7,567 bases of DNA from positions 1 through 7,567 of the forward strand of contig CAWBCI010000057.1 in NCBI GenBank assembly GCA_963787195.1, read 5' to 3'. Below, piece by piece: positions 1 to 6,335 of the stretch (positions are counted from its first letter, which is position 1; every line of letters begins with the position of its first letter). This DNA is from CAWBCI01 sp963787195 (GTDB lineage Bacteria > Bacteroidota > Bacteroidia > Bacteroidales > JAGOPY01). Position numbers and translations under genes: made by a program. Under the pieces are notes generated by a model that ran no database searches, was not told the origin of the DNA, and saw only the letters and a program-made list of their open reading frames with translations.

Positions 1-892
1 TCGCAGGATTTGCCGGATCGGAATCCCCGACAAGCATCACATAGCTTATTCCATCGCTTAAATAATGGTCTATGATAGAATTCCGGATCTTGTCCTGGTC
101 ATCATTTCCGGATTCAGTCATGTAAATATTCTCGGTAGTTTCCGTGATCACGATCATACCGCTTGATTCTTTATAGGAGATATAATCCTGAAGGTAGGGT
201 ATGAAATCACTTTTGGTGATGATGAGTATATCGGCTGTATTGTTGTCTCTTGAACGCCCATAGCTATAGGATTGAAGCATTTCTTTATTGCTCACCAGAT
301 GTTTGATACGAGCTGATATTTCGGGACTATTCCTTAGAAAACGGCTGGCTTCGGAAGCAGCTTTGGTTGAACGTAATTCAATTTCTACCCTGATCTCCTT
401 TAAAACTTTGATTTTACTTTCAGAAGGATAATATGTGACCGGGTTGATCCTGACAGAAGCTATCCCATGTCCTGATAAATAATAAGTGCGAAAATTACCT
501 GTAACCGAAGCAGGATAGGGTGAAGATGAGGTATAAACCGACGCATCGGCTTTCACTTTATAGCCAGCCGGTGCTGGTTTGGAAATAGGAAAATATTTAG
601 GGGCCGGACTTACTTTCACGTTTTCGATTTCGGGATACCAGAGCTCTGAAATGATCCGTATGGAGCTCACTTCCTGTCCCTGGGGTAAAAGAATGGAAGG
701 AGAGAAAAAAGGAAGCGATGGTTTGCCTTCTTCAGCCTGGTTCATACAGTTCTTCAGGTTGATATCGGTATATCCATCCCTGGTGCTAAGTTGCGGGGAA
801 TCAAATTTATAGGTGAAGGTCATTTGTTGTGAAAACAAAGCGAATGAAGGCCATAAGACGGCCATAGCCATCAGTGTAAAGATTTTTCTCAT
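1..892 (-). CDS. Gingipain-like C25 cysteine protease, N-terminal part (runs off left edge)
   Basis: The open frame runs from an ATG at 890-892 leftward to the window edge without a stop, giving 297 visible residues. Residues 1-22 (MRKIFTLMAM through SQQ) form a lysine/arginine start, a hydrophobic core and a likely signal-peptidase site. Residues about 23-205 resemble the C25 propeptide: a beta-rich stretch with LPFFSPSILLPQGQEV at 60-75 and repeated Tyr/Pro motifs. The peptidase domain appears to begin near 220 (ADILIITKSDF), followed by QDKIRNSIIDHY (266-277) and ISYVMLVGD (282-290), which match the gingipain pattern of an insertion helix and then YVLLVGD. Family knowledge: these enzymes are exported, often through the type IX system, and cut after Arg or Lys using a His-Cys dyad. 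That dyad and any C-terminal sorting domain lie beyond the window, so specificity and activity cannot be judged. The gene is monocistronic or first in its operon, behind its own -7 box and the terminator of the buk operon. Confidence 0.85.
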   Translation of the reverse strand, partial: MRKIFTLMAMAVLWPSFALFSQQMTFTYKFDSPQLSTRDGYTDINLKNCMNQAEEGKPSLPFFSPSILLPQGQEVSSIRIISELWYPEIENVKVSPAPKYFPISKPAPAGYKVKADASVYTSSSPYPASVTGNFRTYYLSGHGIASVRINPVTYYPSESKIKVLKEIRVEIELRSTKAASEASRFLRNSPEISARIKHLVSNKEMLQSYSYGRSRDNNTADILIITKSDFIPYLQDYISYKESSGMIVITETTENIYMTESGNDDQDKIRNSIIDHYLSDGISYVMLVGDSDPANPA

Positions 893-924
893 AGTGTTCA
901 GGAAAAAGTTAGAAAAGATTTATT

Positions 925-932
925 CAAAGTTA
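925..932 (-). promoter_or_regulatory. Candidate Bacteroidota -7 box for the C25 protease gene
   Basis: Read on the minus strand this is TAACTTTG, an exact match to TAnnTTTG, 32 bases upstream of the protease ATG. I see no convincing TTG -33 element at the usual 17-23 base distance; the upstream DNA is very AT-rich. A short leader of roughly 25-30 nt would result. The start codon has no Shine-Dalgarno sequence, which is common in this phylum. Confidence 0.5.
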
Positions 933-1119
933 TAAAATATATAGTTATCTAAATAATAATTAATCCTTTACAGGAAGAATTTCAAAGGCTTAGAATTTTA
1001 TTGCGCGCAAGGATGCTTATTAAGCGGCACTAAAATAGCAGAATAAATAATATGATATATAGAAAGCTCTGATCCAGAGACTAATTTGAATCCTTTCTAA
1101 ATATGGCATCAATTATGAG

Positions 1120-1145
1120 TACGGCCAGGTCGCGACCTGGCCGTA
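1120..1145. repeat. 26-bp perfect palindrome (13-bp arms, no spacer)
   Basis: The arm TACGGCCAGGTCG is followed immediately by its exact reverse complement, centred between 1132 and 1133. Outside it, AATTAT (1111-1116) can pair with ATAATT (1151-1156) across small asymmetric spacers, so the fold may extend to about 46 bases. The GC-rich core stands out in an AT-rich gap. It lies downstream of the buk terminator in the direction of transcription and has no U-tract of its own on either strand. It could be a REP-like element, a protein-binding site, or a 3'-end stabilising hairpin; the sequence does not decide among these. Confidence 0.85.
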
Positions 1146-1162
1146 TATCAATAATTTTCCAT

Positions 1163-1192
1163 AAAAAACCCCGGAAGCTATTCCCCCGGGGT
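1163..1192 (-). terminator. Rho-independent terminator of the ptb-buk operon
   Basis: On the minus strand, ACCCCGG pairs with CCGGGGT across an 11-base loop (plus-strand arms 1168-1174 and 1186-1192), followed by a T run (1163-1167 and the last stem T). It begins about 28 bases past the buk stop codon, so it should end the ptb-buk transcript and insulate the C25 protease gene downstream. Confidence 0.85.
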
Positions 1193-1220
1193 AAAACTTA
1201 ATATATTATGAAACGAAGAT

Positions 1221-2369
1221 TTAGACGTATTCTTTGATCTCCACTTCGCCTTTTATGGCTCTAAGGGCATTCATGGCAAGTGCATCCATCTCATTCTCTC
1301 CCGGATAAACATAAACCGGTGCTATCCATTCCACCCTTTCCTTCAGCTTGCCTACAAACCATTTATCATAAGCAACTCCACCGGTCACCAATATACCATC
1401 AACCTGTCCCATCATTACGGTTGCCATTTCACCAATAATTTTGGAAACCTGGTAAGCCATAGCCTCATAGATGTAGGTGGCATAAACATCACCACCTTTC
1501 ACCCTTTGCTCCACTTCATAAGCATTGTTGGTGCCAAGGTAAGCGATTAATCCGCCCTGTCCGATGAGCATTTTTGTCAGTTCTTTCTCGGTGTATTTGC
1601 CGCTGAACGAAAGTCTCAGCAAGTCAATAGCCGGAACAGTTCCGGCCCTTTCGGGAGAAAATGGGCCTTCCCCGCCTATGGCATGGTTCACGTCGACTAC
1701 CCTGCCGTTTTTATGAGCGCCCACACTGATCCCTCCACCCAGGTGGACCACAATCAGCTTCAGTTCTTCATATTTCTTACCAACTACCATTGCATGCCTG
1801 CGGGCAGTTGCTTTCTGGTTCAGGGCATGGAAAACGGACTTGCGTACAAATTCCGGATGGCCCGATACACGGGCCAGGTCGTCGAATTCATCCACAACAA
1901 CCGGGTCGGTTATAAAAGCCTGTGAATTCGGGAATTCCTTCGCCAGGTCCTCAGCTATCAGTCCGCCCAGGTTGGAAGCATGTTCCCCCACCGGGCTGTT
2001 CAGCAGGTCCCTCCTGACTGCATCATTCATGCGGTACACTCCTGATTCTATTGGCTTCACCAGTCCACCGCGTCCCATCACCACCTTCACTTTCTCCGGA
2101 TCCAGATTCAGGGTTTTTAAACGGGCAATGATGACATTCTTCCTGAATTCAAACTGGTCGGTGATCTTCTCATAAGGCGCCAGCTCCTCGTTGCTGTGCT
2201 TGATATTCTCTTCAAAAACGCAGAGATTATTCTTATACACTGCAATTTTTGTAGAAGTGGAGCCTGGATTAATGGCGATAATGAATATCTCTTCTGCCTG
2301 TTCTGACATTTCCTCTGTAGTCATAATTTCCGATAATTCTGTATTCTGCTCCTGCATGTCCCTCTCCAT
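1221..2369 (-). CDS. buk: Butyrate (branched-chain fatty acid) kinase
   Basis: Catalyses acyl-phosphate + ADP to free acid + ATP, the substrate-level phosphorylation step after Ptb, in the cytoplasm. It belongs to the acetate/butyrate kinase group of the ASKHA fold. Visible motifs in the 382-residue reading: the first phosphate loop INPGSTSTK (33-41), GRGG (99-102), DPVVVDE (155-161), the second phosphate loop HLGGGISVG (209-217), HAIGGEGPFSPERAG (229-243), the adenosine motif LVTGGVAYDK (327-336) and YPGENEMDALAMNALR (355-370). The core is complete. The family usually starts less than ten residues before INPGSTSTK, so the N-terminus here looks about 20-25 residues long and is rich in Glu and Gln. 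In-frame ATGs at 2357, 2324 and 2309 are alternatives; the one at 2357 has GGAG six bases before it, and the one at 2309 would give a typical 362 residues. The gene lies 56 bp after ptb with no promoter between, so it is co-transcribed. Substrate may be butyryl-, isobutyryl- or isovaleryl-phosphate. Confidence 0.95.
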   Translation of the reverse strand: MERDMQEQNTELSEIMTTEEMSEQAEEIFIIAINPGSTSTKIAVYKNNLCVFEENIKHSNEELAPYEKITDQFEFRKNVIIARLKTLNLDPEKVKVVMGRGGLVKPIESGVYRMNDAVRRDLLNSPVGEHASNLGGLIAEDLAKEFPNSQAFITDPVVVDEFDDLARVSGHPEFVRKSVFHALNQKATARRHAMVVGKKYEELKLIVVHLGGGISVGAHKNGRVVDVNHAIGGEGPFSPERAGTVPAIDLLRLSFSGKYTEKELTKMLIGQGGLIAYLGTNNAYEVEQRVKGGDVYATYIYEAMAYQVSKIIGEMATVMMGQVDGILVTGGVAYDKWFVGKLKERVEWIAPVYVYPGENEMDALAMNALRAIKGEVEIKEYV

Positions 2370-2425
2370 ATTAAACTATATGATTTGGTTTGATGATTTC
2401 TCATTTATCCCGGAAATTCAAAGGA

Positions 2426-3331
2426 TCAGCAAATCGCTGCCGCCAATACGATGCTGTCGAGTTTCGATTCCTCTGAATCGGAACGTGAAGTCAGCACTAT
2501 TGGCGCCCTTGCACCCAAAATTACGGCTGCAACCTTGGCCTGAACGAAGAATACGAATGCCTTATAAAGTACATTCCCGGCTTCGATATCGGGCAGTAAG
2601 AGCAGGTCGGCATCTCCGGCAACTTTACTTACTATGCCTTTATGACGGGCGCTTTCGGCGCTGATGGCATTGTCGAATGCCAGTGGCCCGTCAACGATGC
2701 AATTCTTGATCTGGCCTCTTTCGGCCATCTTCGATAATAAGGCGGCATCCATGGTAGCAGGCATGGTCTCGTTTACCAGCTCAACAGCTCCCAGTACGGC
2801 TACTTTCGGAGTCATTACTCCCAGTGTTCTGAGAAATTCAACCGAATTGTTCAGTATCTGGATCTTAGTGTTCAGGTCCGGGGCAATGTTCATAGCCACA
2901 TCGGTTAGGGCCAGCAACTTATGGTGATAGGCCGGAACTTCAAAAAGAGCTATGTGTGAAAGCACTTCATTCATGCGCAATCCCCATTCCTTATTTAATA
3001 CCCCTTTCAGCAGGACGGAGGTGCCTACATTGCCTTTCATCAGGATGTCGGCTTCTCCGTAATGCACAAGCTTCACAGCCTTGGCCACCGCTTCCTGTAT
3101 ATTAGTTTCATTGATAATTGTGAACAGGGAAAGGTCGATCTTTTTGTGCTTGTCAGCTATCTTTTTGATCTCTTCCCGGTCCCCTACCAGGATAGGGTCA
3201 ATATATTTCTTTTTAGCTGCGGCACAGACAGCTTCCAGGGAGTGTTCATCCTGTGCTACTGCAAGGACCAGCCTTTTGGTTTCTTTTTTTTTCTTTACGA
3301 TCTCGTGAATTTCCGACAGTTTTGTTAGCAT
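2426..3331 (-). CDS. ptb: Phosphate butyryltransferase
   Basis: Converts butyryl-CoA or a branched acyl-CoA plus phosphate to acyl-phosphate and CoA, feeding the kinase encoded next to it. The 301-residue length is normal for Ptb and shorter than most phosphotransacetylases. Family motifs in order: LMKGNVGT (97-104), GLRMNEVLSHIALFE (117-131), LTDVAMNIAPDL (142-153), DGPLAFDNAIS (214-224), AGDADLLLLPDIEAGNVLYK (238-257) and APIVLTSRSDS (276-286). All are intact. The ATG at 3329-3331 gives a standard N-terminus and has no Shine-Dalgarno, as expected in Bacteroidota. It is the first gene of the ptb-buk operon, with a strong promoter about 60 bases upstream. Clostridial ptb-buk pairs have the same order. 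Acyl-chain preference cannot be read from sequence; in Bacteroidota this pair is often thought to serve branched-chain amino-acid fermentation. Confidence 0.95.
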   Translation of the reverse strand: MLTKLSEIHEIVKKKKETKRLVLAVAQDEHSLEAVCAAAKKKYIDPILVGDREEIKKIADKHKKIDLSLFTIINETNIQEAVAKAVKLVHYGEADILMKGNVGTSVLLKGVLNKEWGLRMNEVLSHIALFEVPAYHHKLLALTDVAMNIAPDLNTKIQILNNSVEFLRTLGVMTPKVAVLGAVELVNETMPATMDAALLSKMAERGQIKNCIVDGPLAFDNAISAESARHKGIVSKVAGDADLLLLPDIEAGNVLYKAFVFFVQAKVAAVILGARAPIVLTSRSDSEESKLDSIVLAAAIC

Positions 3332-3508
3332 AACCGAAGTATTTATTTGATTTAGAATGAATTTAAATCATCTTTGTTAAAAAAATAACAGTGCAAAAGT
3401 AGAAAAAAGATTTGATATCAAGCAAGAAAATCAGGAAATCCTGCATACTTCTGCCGGGAAAAGAGGATATTTACTGAAAGCTGAATAAGTTCTGGAACAG
3501 GAATACTT
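3332..3508. other. Intergenic gap between the M64 peptidase gene and ptb
   Basis: This 177-base gap holds the ptb promoter and the ptb leader. No convincing terminator for the upstream M64 gene is visible: the only hairpin candidate (CAGGA/TCCTG at 3432-3443) has a stem of four or five pairs. Read-through from the M64 gene into ptb is therefore possible. Confidence 0.6.
3394..3421 (-). promoter_or_regulatory. Bacteroidota promoter of the ptb-buk operon
   Basis: On the minus strand a TTG (plus-strand 3419-3421) lies 17 bases from TACTTTTG (plus-strand 3394-3401), matching TTG-N17-23-TAnnTTTG. The -7 box is 62 bases before the ptb ATG, giving a leader of about 55 nt. The -33 TTG lies within the perfect 10-bp palindrome TTGATATCAA (3412-3421), which might be a regulator half-site or chance. 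Confidence 0.75.
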
Positions 3509-4780
3509 TTAACGGCTGTAAAAGTCGATCATCCTTTGGATGGCCCTCTTGCAAACAGGGCAGAAATTATTATACTTGATCACATTCATGGAACAGTCTT
3601 CATAAGGTCTGTAAACACCTTTGGCCATATAACCGCCACCTTCAAAAACCCCCACTTTACCTTTATAAAGATCAGTATCCGGAGTAGGGATCGGTGTGCC
3701 GGGAGCCAGCATATCCTGCCATTTGCTTTTGAAATCCACAAGGGTTGTCAGGTTCGGCTCCCAGGGTTCTTTGTCCAGCGGGTAAAATCCTTCAACAGGC
3801 ACTTCCGAATTATAATATTCATCCCCCAAACCTGCAAAGGAATGTCCGAATTCATGGGTAAATACCAGGTCGGAGGCATCATTGTCAACTGTCGACATGG
3901 CGTAGAAATTATAGATACCACCACCTCCATATTTGGAATGGTTCACCAGTATAACGATCATATCATAAGCTGCATTCCCGGCCACATCCCTGACCGCCTT
4001 GAAGTCGGGGGTCATGAGGTAGCGTTCAGATCCGAAAGTTGAGAAACTGGAATTAAGTAAGGTATTCTTTTGAATGGAATCGGTGGGAATATCGGTCCCT
4101 GATTCTTCCGAAGGCGCTATCACCGAAACCATGTTTATCTTTTTTTTGTTTTTTCCATAAGGATCGGTTCCCATCAGCCAGCCTTCGAATTTCTGGCAAT
4201 CCTGTTCAAATTTACCCATTTCAGCTTCGGTATAGCCTTCGGGTAAAAGAACCAGATCAAGCTTCTTTTTTGGATTTCCGGAATGAAGGATATACTTCAC
4301 CGGATAAGCCGTATTTTTCCTTACATGGATATCATCTTTCTGAGGATTCACGAAAACTTCGTATTTCTTATTCCACACCATCTCCTTATCACGACTGTAA
4401 AACTCCACCCGGATAGTTTTTTTTGGAAAAGGCATGATCACGCTTTCGGAGAAATTTCCACACTGACTTTGGGCCGCTTCCGTGGAGCGGTATTCATAGA
4501 ATAAGGTGGAATAGCCCCTGGAATATAGAGGTTTATTCTGGGCCGAATCATAAACGATAAATTTATAATTTCCATAGTCGAAAGCATCCAGCAGATTTTT
4601 TCGTGAGCCGCCCCAGAATGGCTCCCTGATCAGTTCATCCGGCAGGTAATATTCATCTTCCACACTTCCTGAATGATAATAATCAATACGTAAGGTCTCA
4701 TTCGTGAAATATTTCCTAAACTGGGCTTGGCTGTAATTAGCCGTGAGTAATACGACAAATAGAAAGATTAATTTTTTCAT
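3509..4780 (-). CDS. Secreted zinc peptidase of family M64 (IgA peptidase M64)
   Basis: The 423-residue protein begins with a signal peptide (MKKLIFLFVVLLTANYSQAQ, residues 1-20). Residues about 21-150 match the beta-rich M64 N-terminal domain common in Bacteroidota; residues about 160-423 are the peptidase domain, opening with LDLVLLPEGYT (174-184). The metal site is HEFGHSFAGLGDEY (309-322): His309 and His313 with Glu310 as general base, and the downstream G-x-x-D-E-Y typical of M64. A later CSMNV (396-400) and CPVC (407-410) may form structural disulphides or a metal knuckle. The family was named for a clostridial IgA-cleaving enzyme; most Bacteroidota members have unknown substrates, so IgA cleavage should not be assumed. 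No type IX sorting domain is present: the protein ends just after the catalytic domain. The ATG at 4778-4780 is fixed by the signal peptide; it has no Shine-Dalgarno. Its upstream DNA becomes a tandem array 36 bases before the start. Confidence 0.92.
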   Translation of the reverse strand: MKKLIFLFVVLLTANYSQAQFRKYFTNETLRIDYYHSGSVEDEYYLPDELIREPFWGGSRKNLLDAFDYGNYKFIVYDSAQNKPLYSRGYSTLFYEYRSTEAAQSQCGNFSESVIMPFPKKTIRVEFYSRDKEMVWNKKYEVFVNPQKDDIHVRKNTAYPVKYILHSGNPKKKLDLVLLPEGYTEAEMGKFEQDCQKFEGWLMGTDPYGKNKKKINMVSVIAPSEESGTDIPTDSIQKNTLLNSSFSTFGSERYLMTPDFKAVRDVAGNAAYDMIVILVNHSKYGGGGIYNFYAMSTVDNDASDLVFTHEFGHSFAGLGDEYYNSEVPVEGFYPLDKEPWEPNLTTLVDFKSKWQDMLAPGTPIPTPDTDLYKGKVGVFEGGGYMAKGVYRPYEDCSMNVIKYNNFCPVCKRAIQRMIDFYSR

Positions 4781-4798
4781 TGGTTTTTATTTTCAGGG

Positions 4799-4806
4799 CG
4801 AAATTA
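4799..4806 (-). promoter_or_regulatory. Weak -7 box candidate for the M64 peptidase gene
   Basis: On the minus strand this is TAATTTCG, one mismatch from TAnnTTTG, 18 bases before the M64 ATG. The place where a -33 TTG should be falls inside the 8-bp tandem array, which contains no TTG on this strand. Thus either the promoter is weak or degenerate, or it lies beyond the array. Confidence 0.25.
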
Positions 4807-4816
4807 TGAAAAATTG

Positions 4817-4944
4817 GTGGAAAAGTGGAAAGGTGGAAAAGTGGAAAGGTGGAAAAGTGGAAAGGTGGAAAAGTGGAAAGGTGGAAAAGTGGAAAGGTGG
4901 AAAAGTGGAAAGGTGGAAGGGTGGAAAGGTGGAAAGGTGGAAAG
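4817..4944. repeat. Tandem array, 16 copies of the 8-bp unit GTGGAAAR
   Basis: The 128 bases divide exactly into sixteen 8-mers. The first twelve alternate GTGGAAAA and GTGGAAAG, making six perfect copies of a 16-bp unit GTGGAAAAGTGGAAAG. The last four are GTGGAAGG followed by three GTGGAAAG, so the only off-pattern base is a G at 4919. One strand is pure purine apart from one T per unit. There are no spacers, so it is not CRISPR. Eight is not a multiple of three, and the open frames through it on both strands are low-complexity artefacts. Such arrays change copy number by slippage; its place directly upstream of the M64 gene makes an expression effect possible. Confidence 0.97.
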
Positions 4945-4976
4945 GTGACTTGGTAACAAGGTAACAAGGTTTCAGG
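4945..4976. repeat. Four degenerate 8-bp units in register with the main array
   Basis: Continuing in the same 8-base register after 4944 are GTGACTTG, GTAACAAG, GTAACAAG and GTTTCAGG. The middle two are identical to each other. They keep the leading GT but not the body of the main unit, so they may be decayed older repeats or an unrelated short duplication that happens to be in phase. Confidence 0.6.
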
Positions 4977-4983
4977 TTGTTTA

Positions 4984-5026
4984 GTCCTGATATTAGTTTA
5001 CTTTTTCTGTAAACAAAAATCAGGAC
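4984..5026. repeat. 43-bp interrupted palindrome upstream of the ATPase operon
   Basis: The structure is symmetric about 5005. The outer arms are GTCCTGAT (4984-4991) and ATCAGGAC (5019-5026). The inner arms are GTTTAC (4996-5001) and GTAAAC (5009-5014), around a 7-base loop. Between inner and outer arms lie ATTA and AAAA, whose two middle bases can also pair, leaving only two A-A mismatches. It lies 84 bases before the -33 box of the ATPase promoter. It lacks a following T run, so it does not look like a terminator; an operator, a hairpin RNA or a remnant of a mobile-element end are possible. Confidence 0.8.
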
Positions 5027-5109
5027 GAGTCAATCATCCATTAGGGCAAGGAATATAGTGATTAAATTTATAGTGTGAATTTCTAACAACAAAAAAATTG
5101 TGAAATAAG

Positions 5110-5140
5110 TTGACAATAAAAATAATGTTAACTACATTTG
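5110..5140 (+). promoter_or_regulatory. Promoter of the two-ATPase operon
   Basis: TTG at 5110-5112, a 20-base spacer and TACATTTG at 5133-5140 form an exact TTG-N17-23-TAnnTTTG promoter. It ends 17 bases before the ATG at 5158, so the transcript should have a very short leader of roughly 10-14 nt with no Shine-Dalgarno. This position excludes the upstream in-frame codons at 5110 and 5125 as the main translation start. Confidence 0.7.
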
Positions 5141-5157
5141 ACAAAATATTTATTGTT

Positions 5158-6324
5158 ATGCAGATATTCAATACAATAATTGGCTCAGTGGCAGAGGGGA
5201 AATTTTATTTTCCGAGGCCATATTTAGACTTACTACTTTGGAAAGCCCTTCGTAAAGGCGAAAGCTTGTTAATATCGGCTCCACGCAGGATTGGAAAATC
5301 TTCTTTTCTGATCAATATCTGTAATCAGGAAATGAGTGGTTTCCTGGTAAAATATCACAATACAGAATCGGTTAACAGGTCGAATGAGTTTTTTAAAAGA
5401 CTTTACAAGAGTTTATTGGAAGAGCTTTCCACTCATCAAAAGATTTGGGAAGATTTAACGGAGATGCTTAGACGAAACAAAGTAGAGAAAATTGGTTCGG
5501 ATGGAATTGAGTTAAAGGGTATAGATCTCAATTATTTTGAAGAGTTCAGACGGCTTATTCAGAAAATTGAAATAGATGAAAGATTGGTTTTTGTGATCGA
5601 TGAATTTTCGGAAACCTGTGAAAATATCTTAAATGATCAGGGCATTGAAGAAGCTAAAATATTTCTTCATCAGAACAGGGAAATACGTCAGGATAAAATC
5701 ATCAATAGTAAAATCCAGTTTATCTATAGTGGATCAATAGGTCTTGGAAATATTGCCGAAAGAATTAATGCAATTAAAAGCATAAACGACCTCCATGATT
5801 TTCCTATGAATCCATTAACAAATGAAGAAGCTCTTGACATGATAAATCGATTTACTGTCACTGATGAATTGGTTTTTGATTTAGAAATAAAACAATACTT
5901 GCTCGATCGCATAAAATGGCTCATGCCCTATTACATTCAGATCATTCTTGATGAAATAGAAACTATTTTATTTGGACAGGAAACAAAGCTCGAAATCACT
6001 GTGGATATTATCAATCAGGCTATAGATGAATCCTTAAAAAAGCGTAATTACTTTGAACATTGGCATACCAGGCTTAGAACTGCGTTCCAGGCAAAGGAAT
6101 ACACCTTTGCAAAGGAAATGTTGAATGAGGTTGCGAAATCAGAAAAAGGGATTAGCAAAACTCAGGTGTTTGATCTGGCGCATAAAAATGGGATAGAAGA
6201 TGAGTATAATATTATTTGCAGGGCCCTCGAATATGACGGATATATCTATTTGAACCAGAACAATCTATTTATTTTCAATTCCCCTTTGCTTAGAATTTGG
6301 TGGGAAAGGAATATTTCAATATAA
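5158..6324 (+). CDS. P-loop ATPase with C-terminal helical/winged-helix part (first gene of ATPase pair)
   Basis: The 388-residue protein is an AAA+/STAND-like ATPase related to the archaeal-type ATP-binding proteins. After an N-terminal VAEGKFYFPR segment (11-20) it has Walker A APRRIGKSS (41-49), Walker B LVFVIDEF (143-150, with Asp148 and Glu149), a sensor-1-like FIYSGSIGLGNI (188-199) and LHDFPMNPLTNEEALDMI (212-229), the usual lid-entry motif of these families. The C-terminal part (about 300-388) includes a probable winged helix ending in LFIFNSPLLRIWWER (370-384), typical of this group. There is no signal peptide or membrane segment, so it should be cytoplasmic. Longer in-frame starts exist (TTG 5110, ATG 5125) but overlap the promoter; ATG 5158 is preferred. 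Codons are AT-rich compared with ptb-buk. The catalytic set looks complete. The biological role is unknown; relatives appear as lone ATP-binding proteins in many Bacteroidota genomes. Confidence 0.85.
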   Translation: MQIFNTIIGSVAEGKFYFPRPYLDLLLWKALRKGESLLISAPRRIGKSSFLINICNQEMSGFLVKYHNTESVNRSNEFFKRLYKSLLEELSTHQKIWEDLTEMLRRNKVEKIGSDGIELKGIDLNYFEEFRRLIQKIEIDERLVFVIDEFSETCENILNDQGIEEAKIFLHQNREIRQDKIINSKIQFIYSGSIGLGNIAERINAIKSINDLHDFPMNPLTNEEALDMINRFTVTDELVFDLEIKQYLLDRIKWLMPYYIQIILDEIETILFGQETKLEITVDIINQAIDESLKKRNYFEHWHTRLRTAFQAKEYTFAKEMLNEVAKSEKGISKTQVFDLAHKNGIEDEYNIICRALEYDGYIYLNQNNLFIFNSPLLRIWWERNISI

Positions 6325-6335
6325 GAAAATTTAAA

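Noticed and set aside
579..812. 77-residue plus-strand open frame
   Set aside because: It lies antisense within the C25 protease propeptide region, which is open for 297 codons from a signal peptide.
1683..2664. Several plus-strand open frames opposite buk and ptb
   Set aside because: They are shadows of two well-conserved enzyme genes on the minus strand and have no recognisable domains or promoters.
3432..3443. Possible terminator hairpin CAGGA/TCCTG after the M64 gene
   Set aside because: The stem is only four or five pairs with a very tight loop and a weak T run; not enough to call a terminator.
3536..4042. 168-residue plus-strand open frame
   Set aside because: It is antisense to the M64 catalytic domain, including the zinc motif; it shows no family resemblance of its own.
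4817..4944. CRISPR array
   Set aside because: The units are 8 bp and contiguous, with no unique spacers and no cas genes nearby.
4737..4967. Open frames on both strands through the tandem array, with repeating Lys/Trp/Gly or Phe/His/Pro/Ser peptides
   Set aside because: An 8-bp repeat without stops stays open in any frame. The products are pure low-complexity translations of the array, and they overlap the start of the real M64 gene.
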